From Nymphaea colorata (taxonomy: Eukaryota > Streptophyta > Magnoliopsida > Nymphaeales > Nymphaeaceae), in contig NC_045147.1 in the NCBI RefSeq assembly GCF_008831285.2, positions 17,710,854 to 17,774,853 of the forward strand: a stretch of DNA of 64,000 nucleotides. The letters run 5' to 3'. Made by a program: the position numbers and the translations under genes. Numbering within the stretch: the stretch's first letter is position 1; the number at the start of each line of letters is the position of its first letter. This document shows positions 27,945 through 38,500 of this stretch, piece after piece. Below the pieces are notes generated by a model. That model saw nothing but the letters and a program-made list of their open reading frames with translations. It searched no databases and was not told the DNA's origin.

Positions 27945-28040
27945 CTTGAAGGGAATGAAGCCTGGTCCGAAGCCCTCACCACCTGCATCTCTTGAGCACA
28001 CAAGTTTGTGGCCTCGACCCAGCCAACATCCCCTTCAAAC
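27945..28040 (-). ncRNA. MIR166: MIR166 hairpin B (upstream copy, tandem)
   Basis: A second miR166 precursor on the minus strand, 231 bp upstream of copy A. The mature arm, 27970 to 27950, starts TCGGACCAGGCTTCATT and ends CCCT, so it differs from copy A only at nucleotide 21. The star arm reads GGGGATGTTGGCTGGGTCGA. The stem extends through GTTTGAAGGGG paired with CCCTTCAAG. The loop side (TGCTCAAGAGATGCAGG) differs from copy A, so the duplication is not recent. A CT/GA-rich stretch at 28080-28110 lies 50-70 bp upstream; a CATATATG word near 28220 is a possible but weak TATA element. Confidence 0.93.
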
Positions 28041-30690
28041 TGCAGGCCACTCCCTCCTCCCCTTCCCCTTCCCTGTATGTCTAGAGGGAGAGAGAGTAAG
28101 GGAGAGCAAATGGACGGAAATTTGAAGGGAAGAAATGGGTATTAATTGGGCTTGGGGAAGGAAAACCTAACCCTGAATTAATTAAAACCCGGAAATGAAT
28201 GACTATTAATTAAGCAAACATATATGGGAACATGGGTGTGAATATGTGTGCTCCATTTTCATACATTTCCCAGGTTCCCGCATTGCCCACCTGCTCCAAC
28301 CGGTAGCCTCTGCTGCCCACCTGCCACCATTTCTCTTGCATTGTTTTCCCTTTTAATTAATGACAGCTTGGGCTCAGAAACAAGCCAAGCAGCTGCTGGT
28401 ATTCAGCTTGACCATTTGTAGCAGAGCCTGCTCGTTCTCCTAGAAATTAGTTCGGCCGAGCAGAACATGACCAATAGATGCTGAGCTGATCAGTGCAACT
28501 CATATAAGTTTTTCAATTGATAATTAGTGAGATGCTATGGTAATTGCTAAGAGTATCTCATTGCAGATTATGATAAGAAAAGGCTAGTTTCAAAGAGATT
28601 CAATAAGCTTGAAGAAATACAATCTCATGACTCTTGTCCTTGAAACTGCACAAGTTTTTTCACAGTTGAGTGACCCAAGATCAACGACAATGAGGCTGTG
28701 ATGCTGCGTCGGTGCCCTAGTTCACCAGCTCCATTGACAACCCACTTGAGAGTTGAGACAACCATATGAAGCCGGCCATTACTTGCTTCTTGCAAAACTT
28801 TCCCCACTTTTAAAGACATCAACAGTAAAGAAAAAAGTATTAATGCGATTCCCCATGATTGGGTTATTATTATTTCCTCGAGTGAGGAAACGAAATGAAT
28901 ACCTTTTCATGCACAGTACGGATCGATAGACAGATAGTCATAGATAGGGTAGGGAGCAGAGAGAAGAGAGAGAGAATAGCAAAAGGAAGCAGAGGTGGCA
29001 TTCCGTTTGGTTTCTTTCCCATTCATATTTATTTAATGTTGTTGTCACTCCTTCACTTTCACCATAAAAAACCACGTACATCTGCTTCAGGCCAAGGACA
29101 GCCAGCACCCTCTGCATTGCCCAACATTCTGAATTTTTCAAGGAAGAGAAAAGATGGGGAGGGAAAAAACTAGAAGGCCACCCTTCTCTGTGCTGGTCAT
29201 AGGAAGATGCCTCTCTGGTGGAATTCTTTCTGCTCAAGAAAGTCTTTTGTCTTGAGGCATAAAAGGTTTCATCTGTAACTGAGCAACTTTTCTGATATGC
29301 AGAATCAACCACCACCAGGAAGTGACATAACACCAATCTAACGAATTAATCTGCAAGTGCTCTCTTCAATTATACTTGGGCTTTCTTCAAACCAGAAAAA
29401 GCCAAACCTGTAGTTTTCAACAAAACGCTCAAACATCATGTAACTTTCACTACCGTCAAACAACTCCAAGTGTATCAGTTAGTATTTCTAAAGTTTATTT
29501 TGCAACTGCACTGTGCTTTTCTGCTTGGCAGTGACCGAGAAGAAGCAGGCAGTCTTCATACACAATCCATTCTGCCTAGCCGCTTGTTCATCTTTCGTAT
29601 ATCATCACGTATGCTTTATAACTAACAAACCACTGCGTTAAGGCATCCCTTTTTCTTCATATCTGAACTGATGCTTCACCTGCTGTACTAAAATTTGCTC
29701 ATTTTTAACATCTACGTTGCCAGTAGGCTGTACTGCGGTTCAAAGATCATGACATAAATAATCTTTTCGAGAGAGGGGGAGAGACAGTGAGAGATTTGAA
29801 TTTGAAGGGGAGTGATGACTTGATTCCCACCCATCGACCATCGATTTAAAGTTCACGTACTGTATTTATTGCGTTGGTCTTTTCATTGTCTGTCTGGACT
29901 CTGGCAACCTTTCAGTGCCACCCCGACAAACGCGACGGAGAACCCGGCGATTTCTTGGCCACACGCGCCCGTTGGATCCCGCAACGGCGACGAGATGGAC
30001 GTCAGTAAGAGCGCCCTCTCGCTCCCCTTCTCTCTCATGTCTGAGCGTTGTCAGCGGGAGCGTAGAGGCGGGTAACGAGGAGAGAAGCGCAGCGACGAGG
30101 AGAGAGAGGCCATGAGAGAGACATGAAGAAAAGCTTTTAACTGCAACCAGTTCGGGTCAAGCACAAGTTTATACTGGATCTGGATAATCAGGAACCGGAG
30201 TCCCATGATTAATGCACACACTGAAATAATGCATGTCCACCTTACACATATTTGAATGGTCTACGTTGTTCTCTCGCTCTTTATATAAACATAATGCTAA
30301 TAGAACTTGTGAACTGAGGAAATATAAGGACTATATGCACTTACTACAAGTTTCTTGACTAACTTGATTGGCAATTTATAACTTGTCACACGATGAAAAT
30401 ATTGTTCATTCTTTGAAAGATAATGTTCGGCACGACCCATTTCAAATCATCAATAGATCAGTTGATTGAACAACTTATAATCAATACACATTATCTTTAT
30501 ATCTACCTGGACAATGGATTTCATGAATATAAATGAGCACTCATGAAATGTTATTATTAACAAAATATAGGTCTATGTACCCAACTTTAATTGATCTGAT
30601 CAACATAAATTAATTATTTGAAAGATGTAACGTGTAGATTTATTTTTTAGAAGCAAGAATGACAATAAAAACAGATGGTTCTTGTATATA
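28041..30690. other. MIR166 upstream region and intergenic DNA
   Basis: Probable upstream and leader DNA of the minus-strand MIR166 transcript. It includes a GA-rich block at 28083-28103 and another at 28948-28975. No protein gene was recognised. Short frames at 28625-28822 and 28938-29336 show no domain. A GC-richer patch at 29920-30120 also lacks a recognisable product. Confidence 0.45.
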
Positions 30691-30699
30691 TAGACCAAC

Positions 30700-31300
30700 A
30701 TGTTTCCCAACGTTTCCCTTGTCGTGAGCTTGCATGATATCTCATTTGGTCACATTGAGAGGAGAAATGGGGCCTCCAGGGATCGGATTCAGAAATTTAG
30801 GATCCGAGGTCCCTCGATCCAAACTCAAGCGAATGGACCTGGAGCAGCTTGGAGATCCGGTTCAAGCTCCGTGGCCGTCTGCAAGGGGAGAGGTGGGCCG
30901 ACGTCGACGGTTCGAAACCCGACGACTTTATGTTCAGTCTTTTGCTTTTTGACCGGGGTGGGAAACCGAAGTGACGGGCGATGGTCAACCGTGTCATCGG
31001 CCCGGGGGACCGGCAGATGGACGGTCCTTACGACGGGACGGTACGCCCCACCGGGGGCCCACCGCGCGCAGGAATTAAATGCCACGTTGTACCGTGCAGG
31101 GCCAGTGTGGGTCCCGCTCCCACGCTCGGTCCCCGACGTGGCGGCCTGTTATTGGCGGTACGTGGTGGCAAAGGTAATTATGGGTTAATGATGATGTGAT
31201 GATAAAAAGAAGGCGACCGTGAGGGGGAGGAGGACTTTGATGGCAATAGTGGGACTGGAAATTTTGAGGCTGGTACCCCTCTTTCTCTCTCTCTCTCTCT
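30700..31300 (+). promoter_or_regulatory. GC-rich promoter-like region with ACGT boxes
   Basis: A sharp GC-rich island in AT-rich DNA. It carries ACGT-core elements GACGTGGC (31135-31142) and TACGTGG (31159-31165), a CCAAT box in reverse (31151-31155), then a CT tract (about 31281-31303) and a TATTTAAGA word (about 31315). This order resembles a plant promoter plus leader reading rightwards. The region 31.3-31.8 kb behind it reads like a leader (CT-rich, TCTCGCTTCGATC) but has no recognisable coding sequence. It may drive a non-coding RNA, belong to a lost gene, or work leftwards. Confidence 0.35.
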
Positions 31301-33065
31301 CTCTGGCTTCTTGGTATTTAAGATCGTGACCTTGTTTTCAGTCGAGAACCTGCAGCGGAAATCCTTTTTCTCCCTATTTTACTTTTTTGCTATCTCTTCG
31401 CTCTCTCCTTCCTGTCTCGCTTCGATCGAGAACTCGGACAGAAAGTCTTGGAAAAGACGTTACCGAGAATTCTTCTGCTCTCACATGCACGGTGAATTAT
31501 ATATTTTTCTGAAAATTTTGGTAAATTTTTGTCAAGTGTGGACCTAAAAAGGCACTAGCAGATCCGTTGTCCATACGCTTTTGGTTTCTTGTTCGAAGTT
31601 TCGGGAAAGCTTTTCTGGGCAAAAATATGGAGGTTTGTATATTTCTGGCTCACTTGAAATTAGTTTGTTTGATGCATATTTGTGTTCGTTTTGTGAAAAA
31701 AGAAAAGGAACTTCTAAATCCTTTTAGAAAATCTAATGAGAAATTGATCACATAATGCAAAACTAAATTTCTTCTGAGCTTACAATTCGAAGAGTCCCAT
31801 TAAATTTCCTCTGTAGTTTTTTCATGGTAGGACAGGAGGGCCTGCTTCATTGAGGGGGACTTGGCGGCCATGAATGGCCTGACTCTGCATGCTAAACATT
31901 GATGCCACAGAGCGTCGAGTTATTAATTAGATCGGACCCACGCCTTGCCCATTCAAAATGATAATTAAATGGGCTCTGCATCTTTCCCCAAGATTACCTT
32001 GCATTCAGCATGTAAGCTGCCCATGGAACCTGCATGCTCCGTCTTAATTAGCCTTTTCTTATCTTCTCCTTATTTTAAAGTTGATCTTACATAAATATAT
32101 AAAGTAAAAGATGGCAGTCTTGTGTCTTGATCAACATTACTCTCGAAATGAAACATACATAAATAATTTAAATTATGTACGTTGCTCTTCTAGATTGGCT
32201 TACCATGATGCATTATATTGCCATGCAAATGAAATAAGCTGGGCTTGCTGATCTAAATTGGGACATACAATTTTAGTGTTTCACCAATAAACACTAGCTA
32301 AGTACAATTAGCCCATTTTAGTATCCAACCTTTTCTAGACACATCTTTAATGACCTTATACAATTGATGATGATCCAAATATGGAGAAAGAAGCAAAATT
32401 GATCGGAAAATCATTAAGTTGCATTTGATAGCCTTAGATTTGAAGCTGCATAAAAAGGTGTGTTTTGAAACATCCTCAGTCTAAACAAACTAAAGATCTT
32501 AGTAGCATGGATTTTAAATTCATGCAATACGTTAAAAACCATGGATTTAAGGTTTGATAGGAGGGGAGAAGGGGTGGGGGTGGTCTGATCTTAAATCCTG
32601 TGATCTCAGACCGCCATGGATCTCAGGCTCGAGGTGAAAGAAACACAACCTTAGGTCCAGTCGAGCTCTTTCTGTCCATAGGAAGCATCACATCTTTAGT
32701 TTTGTCATCACCCACTCGAGTTTGCAACTCAAACGATTTTGACAATGAGAGGCAAAATATGACTTTGTGATAATTAATTAATCAATTAAAAAGCTTAATT
32801 TTAGTTAAAAGAACAGTTAGATTTAAAGGTATCTGGCCCCATCAATTAGTTTGTGTCGGTACATATATGGCTATAACACTTAATAGAATTTTGAGCCATT
32901 AATCTGAAAATAGATATGTGCACATATAATAATTAAGCAAAGCATGTCATGGTTCTTACAGATTGAATCTTGAGGAATACATTCATGGGATTTGAGCTTT
33001 TGAGAAAAATAGAAAGATAGGCATGTGTAGATTTTAAGCTTTGGTATATATTTTTCTACAAATAA
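31301..33065. other. possible transcript leader, then intergenic DNA
   Basis: The part up to about 31.8 kb could be a transcribed leader of the promoter-like region to its left. Beyond that it is AT-rich intergenic sequence without a gene I can recognise. Repeated GGTTTGATAGG, GATCTCAG and CCATGGAT words near 32.5-32.65 kb hint at an old repeat. Confidence 0.4.
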
Positions 33066-33071
33066 ACCTTT

Positions 33072-33435
33072 GGGGCATGTTTGGATACATGCTACAAAAT
33101 GGGTTTTACAGACAAAAAGATGTTTTGTGTTAAAAACCCTATTTTGGGGTTGTTTGGGCGTTGTCAAAACCGAGTTTTTCAAAAACTCAATTTTCTGAAG
33201 ACAACGTTTTTTAACCAATTTTAAGGCAATTAAGACACCTAATAATGAATATCTGGTATAATCTAGGATTATTTTGCAGTTTAGCATATGTTACTCAAAA
33301 GTTCTTTCATGTGCAAGAGATCTTGGACGTTCTATTATGCTGCAAATGACTAGCTAATTTGTTTCGGTTGGAACACACAATGGAAATATATGTAAGTAAA
33401 GAGGATTCTATGTGATCTCTCTCTCTCTCTCTCTC

Positions 33436-33515
<80 letters not shown>

Positions 33516-33742
33516 GTGTAATTATAAATCAATTACCATTCAGTTGAAATCATTTTTTAAAGGTACATTAAAAACTATTTTTTTTTACATCCAAACAAAG
33601 ACCATGTGAAAGTGAAAACCTGGCTGTTGTAATGTTACCCAAACGCTAAAATTAGATTTTTAAAATTCATTAGAAAATTGATTTTTTCCAAACCAAGTTT
33701 TAGCAAAAACCTTTTTTTGAATGGGGTCATCCAAACGCTACC
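33072..33742. repeat. MITE-like element with nested inverted ends and an SSR inside
   Basis: The left end reads GGGGCATGTTTGGATAC and the right end GGGTCATCCAAACGCTACC, inverted copies around the shared word GTTTGGAT. A second pair sits inside: GTTGTTTGGGCGTT near 33150 and TTACCCAAACGCTAAA near 33638. A (CT)n(AT)n tract occupies the middle (33416-33512). Paired GTTTGG/CCAAAC ends are common in plant MITEs. I could not fix a target duplication. Confidence 0.45.
33416..33512. repeat. compound microsatellite (CT)n(AT)n
   Basis: A CT run joins, through one GT, a TA run of about 75 bp inside the MITE-like repeat. Confidence 0.95.
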
Positions 33743-34138
33743 TTGTTCTTTTTCATTCCTCCGATGGTAAAACGCTCATAGGAAGCGGCACTGGCGTTTG
33801 AACTGATGACCATAACAACTTGGCCGTTCAGCTCCTGCCAAAATTGCAGCCTAATGAGCGCGGGAGTCGATTTTTTTTCGTCCTTAAGCGGTACCGGGAA
33901 TCTACTGCGTGCCGCGTCTCCGTCCATTCCCTCCGGCGGACTGCCCACACGGGCCGTTCAATTTTAACGGGAGATTCAAGCAGAGCCCGGTCACCGACCC
34001 AGGCAGCTGCTTCATTCAGTCTCGATGCAGCTTCATTTCATTGCAGTTCCAAACAATGGCGTGAAGCTTCGAGCTTGAGGAGTGCCGCTATCGTCCGACG
34101 TTCTTGACTCCTTGAGGAGTCCCACCATCGCCACAGCG

Positions 34139-34140
<2 letters not shown>

Positions 34141-34180
<40 letters not shown>
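34141..34180. repeat. microsatellite (CT)n upstream of PAI
   Basis: About 20 CT units in the presumed leader or promoter of the PAI gene. Confidence 0.95.
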
Positions 34181-34183
<3 letters not shown>

Positions 34184-35313
34184 CAAGGAAATTCCCGTTG
34201 TTGCCCACCAGCTGTCTTTCGCGTAAGAGCCTATCTCCTTATTGCCTTTCTCTTGAAATCTCCTAATCTGCTTGTGAAATCTCTGGCTCCCCTCTTGAAA
34301 AGGGCAGATCATCTCTTTGACAATCATTTAGTCCTCTTCTCGAAATCATGAATAAATGGCACAAAATCTCCTGTCCATGTAACTTTCTTTTTCTTCCCAA
34401 CCACTTCTTCTCCTTGAAATAGGGTTTTTTATTTGCACAATTTGATTTGGGCGTTTGGCCATTTCAGGATTTTAAATTTGGGATTTTAGCCATTTGGGGA
34501 TTTTTTTGGTGGTTTTTCTTCCTAACTCTTGCTTGTCCTTTACATTGTTTTTCAGCTGTATATGTCCTTATTTTATGCATTTGTTTGCAGGCACTTTTGG
34601 ATATATCTTTGACTGTACCTATCTTTTGGTAGTTATGTTTAGAACTTCGTTTTTCATGATCGTAGGCCATAATCATTTTAAATGTGTTCAACTGATGTAT
34701 TGCCTCTTAATGAAACGTGGGAAACTTGATTTAACGGACTGACACTTATGCTGTTTACGTTTCACGTTAACGACCCCGATTAATGATTTACTTAGTGAGA
34801 TTTTTTCTTACCTCCGTTGTAATTGTCTTTATATATGGTATGTAATTTTCTGCTGTTCATGATGATATTTTCTGTTGTAATCATCTTTGTATGAGCACCA
34901 AAGACCTGACAAACATATGATTTTTTACATGCTTGTGTAACTGTTATTAACTAGAACAACATTCTAAAACAATGAGGACTACTTGTTCTTGATGTGCAAA
35001 GGTAACTAAGGGCGTGTCTGATTGTCCAGGTAAATTATCTGGGATGCCCTTACGATTTGGGTGAGCAATGCTGCTTAACCGAAAAACCGTAAGTCCCAGG
35101 TTTACCACTGAAAGCATACGATGTCCTGGATTTTTAGTAACAACTAACAACACTTAGATTTTCACCTCTAGCTGTAAACTTTGACATGGTAAGCACTTTA
35201 AATTAGAAGGCGTTGTGTTGTTCTAGTTCTTCTTTATGTCCATCTACTTGTTGCAAGTAGGACCATTCAAATGCTTGCTTCGAAGGTTATGGCAGTGGTG
35301 AGCGTACCTCTAT

Positions 35314-35381
35314 AATAGTGCAAAGTAGTGTCTCATCATGCTTGCTTAATAGTGCAAAGTAGTGTCTCATCATGCTTGCTT
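35314..35381. repeat. 34-bp tandem duplication
   Basis: Two exact back-to-back copies of a unit beginning AATAGTGCAAAGTAGTG, upstream of the PAI start codon. Confidence 0.9.
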
Positions 35382-35512
35382 ACATTCTTTCATGACTTTA
35401 TGTTTTTCTTTTTGTATTTACTATGTATTAGTGCCCCTCAGCTAAAAACTTCTGGCTCAACCACTGTCCACAGGGCAGGTAATTTGGCCAGGCTCTCATA
35501 ATCTGCTGGTAA

Positions 35513-38500
35513 ATGGACGCGATGGGCTTCAATCCTACTGTACCATGGAGGTACTTCTGTGAAGGGTTCTCCCTCCAATCTCATGAGGCCCTCAATCAGA
35601 AGAGACTTCCATCTTGGAAATTGGAGGCTGCCTTCCGATCGGATGCACGGCTTCGGCAGGTGAGAAGGAGAATAGAGACTAGCTTTTTGTAGTTTGAGGT
35701 GTCAATATTATCATCGGCAATGGAAATTTGCTCCGGTTTAGGTGGATTTTTAGATTTATTATGAGCTTTTCTGGGCAACTATCTGAATATTTGTTCTCTA
35801 CTTTTTCTATCTCTTTTCTTTCCACAGATTTCTTTTCAGATTCATTGGGTATCTGTTCAAATTTTATCTCTGCTTTTCTTTCCTCTTTCCTTCCTCGTCT
35901 TTCTGGGTTGAAGTGTGCTTTTGTTTTTGTCTTTTTGGGTATTTTCAGAATTGAAGGGGGACTTCCTTCTTTTAACAATTTGGCTGTTTTTGTGGTTCTT
36001 GAGTTTTGGGGTTTTATTTGGGACATGCACTTTCTGTTGCTTGTCTTGTTGATGCTGCATGTCAATATGGATCTGTTGTTCATTAGTGTCTACTCTGGTT
36101 GAAAGTGTAGTTTGCATGGGTATTCTTTTTGAGAATAGGTGAACAACATTTTTCTTTTATGTAGAAGTAGAACTCACTGATAGATACCTTTTCAGATGCT
36201 GGTGAACTGGTGTTGGCTTTCACAATTTTAATCTGTCAGATGCTTCTGGAGTGAATGAGTTTGGGATGCTTTTGTTATATCTGACTATGGAGTGTTCAGG
36301 TTATGCCTTGCTTTGTTGTTTGTTTGGTTTGTCTAGATTCCTTTGGGCAGCTATTGGTATATTATTGATTTCCGATTGTTGAGTTCACGGGCACCTATGA
36401 TAATTTTTAGAGAGGAAGGTTTAAACATATGAGTGTGTTCAATTGGTACATATAGTTCATTAATTTGCAGATAGGTTGCATTGTCGTGGTGAAAGGCGTT
36501 GGCTGCCAAGCCTCCCCTTGCTACCAACACCCGCATATGCGATTGCACCTCAGGCTGCACATTGAAGCTTGGATTGGGTTATGCTAATATTATAATTTTT
36601 GGGTTTTGGATTCTTCATCTGAATTTGGTGAATGGTCTTTTTCCTTTGTTTATGTGACCCCAAATTTTGGAAAATTTAATCAGCCAAAGTAGCTACTATT
36701 ACCGACTCTCCTTTGATGTTCATAAGGCTTTTTATAGGTATTTTGCTTTATGTGTGAGACTGGAAGTTCAATTCTTCTAAGAAGCTCAAAGGAAACAATA
36801 GTTTGTCTTCCAAAGATTGTCTTTCCAGTGAACCTCTGGTTTTCCCCTCATAAATTGCTTAAGAGATTTTATTCATGCAAATAGTTTGAGTTTTTAGTTG
36901 TTACAGACTTACAGTGCCTCTCAATTACCACTCTTGCTTTGCTCCTCTTTTTATTTATATTTATTTTTTATTTTATGAATTTGCCTTGCAAACTACATGT
37001 TTTCAGCAGTTTTGCATTTTCTGAATGTTTTCCCTTCACCTTCTGGGTAATCTCAGAGCAAGTATCAAGTCTAGTATGCACTATGCACTGAATTTGTTTT
37101 CCCAGTTTGGAGCTTCTTTTATTCTTTTGATTTGTTCTGTTAGTCACTTACAGGATGGAAGGATTAAGAGAAGTGATACAAATGTAATATCTGCATACAA
37201 AGTGGATGTGAGTAGTAATAAAAAGCTGAGAAGCTGTAGGAAATGATTGTTGACAAGTAGTTTGGAGTTAGACATATTAAAGTTGATTCTGGAAGGAAGC
37301 AAGAAAGATGCATGAAGAGGTAGAACCTATAATCGAAAAGCAAAAAATGAGTAACAATAAACATGGAATGAGTAAAAGTAAGATAGATTGGTAAAGAAAT
37401 ACAAACAACATTCATTATTGAAACGGCGTATAAGTATATAACCAAGAGGACTACATTTATGATAAGACTTTGGGAATCAAATCTGAGACAGTAAGGACCT
37501 AAATCTGGCAGATACATGGGATCTTGAGAAGGATTCAAAGACCTCTAGATGTAAATTATGCAAGAGTGTCTTGATTATTGCACTGTATTATAAATGTACA
37601 TGCTTAATGCATAGGAAACATCCTTCATGAGAAAGTGTCTGGTCTTTCTTCAAATGGTTTGCATCCTTAGAATGCTAAGTTGCTAACTGACCACTTTGTA
37701 TTCCCTGCAGCAATCGCCTTTTCTGGTGACAGTTTCTTGATAGCAAACTTTTCAATAGAGTTTGAAAACATATCCATAGTTGTATTTTGTAGACTTAAAT
37801 TATTGCCTATGTGCTTTTTTTTGTTGCTTTCATCAGTTGTTTATATATCTCCAGTGCAGTTTGTATAGATTTTATCTGCACTTTTATTTGTTGCCTTTTT
37901 GTGGTTGAGAATGTGTATATACTGGATCCTATTGCATTGGGGTGCACATAAGGGCTGTCATATCTCATTTCATTATCTGAGAGGCCATCTTGATGTGCAT
38001 TTTAGTGTGCTGCCTTTATAGTACCTCAAAACAGAAGAGTTCAACTCACCAGAATTAGAAGCCATTTGCAGAAGAGAAGCAAGCAAACAGTTGCTCAACA
38101 CGTTGGGTCTGGTGAAGAGAATCTTGACACAAATTCTCCATTGGTTAAGATGTGTGGCATTACTTCTGCCAGGGATGCAGAAATTGCTGCAAAAGCAGGT
38201 GCTAATTTCATAGGGATGATAATTTGGCCCAATTCAAAACGTTCTGTATCAATCCAAGTGGCATCAGATATTGCAAAGGCTGCAAGAGAATACGGGGCAG
38301 AGCCAGTTGGTGTATTTGTTGATGAGGATTCAGATACAATATTGAGATACTCTGATGCATCAGACATTGAGATTGTCCAGGTAAATTTTGGTAAATCCTC
38401 TCTCTACATATAATAATCCCCATTATCAAGAGCAGCAGCTGACCGAATGCAGCTACATGGAGATGGTGCACGTGCTGCTCTTCCCTGTTTACTCCAATGG

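Larger units (their letters stand above)
33743..35512 (+). other. upstream and leader region of PAI
   Basis: The stretch 33.85-34.15 kb is GC-richer. It is followed by a (CT)n tract at 34141-34180 and leader-like pyrimidine-rich DNA, so the PAI transcript may start near here with a leader intron before 35.5 kb. A 34-bp unit is tandemly doubled at 35314-35347 and 35348-35381. No separate coding gene recognised. Confidence 0.4.

Noticed and set aside
27660-28003. Minus-strand open frames of 74 and 61 codons at 27660-27884 and 27818-28003
   Set aside because: They overlap the two MIR166 hairpins. The apparent similarity between their peptides (GSR...RTRLHS) comes from the duplicated miRNA arms, not from a protein family. 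A cysteine-rich peptide (EPF-like) reading was considered and fails, since no cysteine pattern holds.
28625-28822. 65-codon minus-strand frame (KVGKVLQEASNGRLHMVV)
   Set aside because: No family recognised, no splice partner and no start context; not enough to call a gene.
30700-31188. 162-codon plus-strand frame in the GC-rich island
   Set aside because: Arg/Gly/Ser-rich translation typical of GC-rich non-coding DNA. Three other frames are open across the same stretch and no family is recognised.
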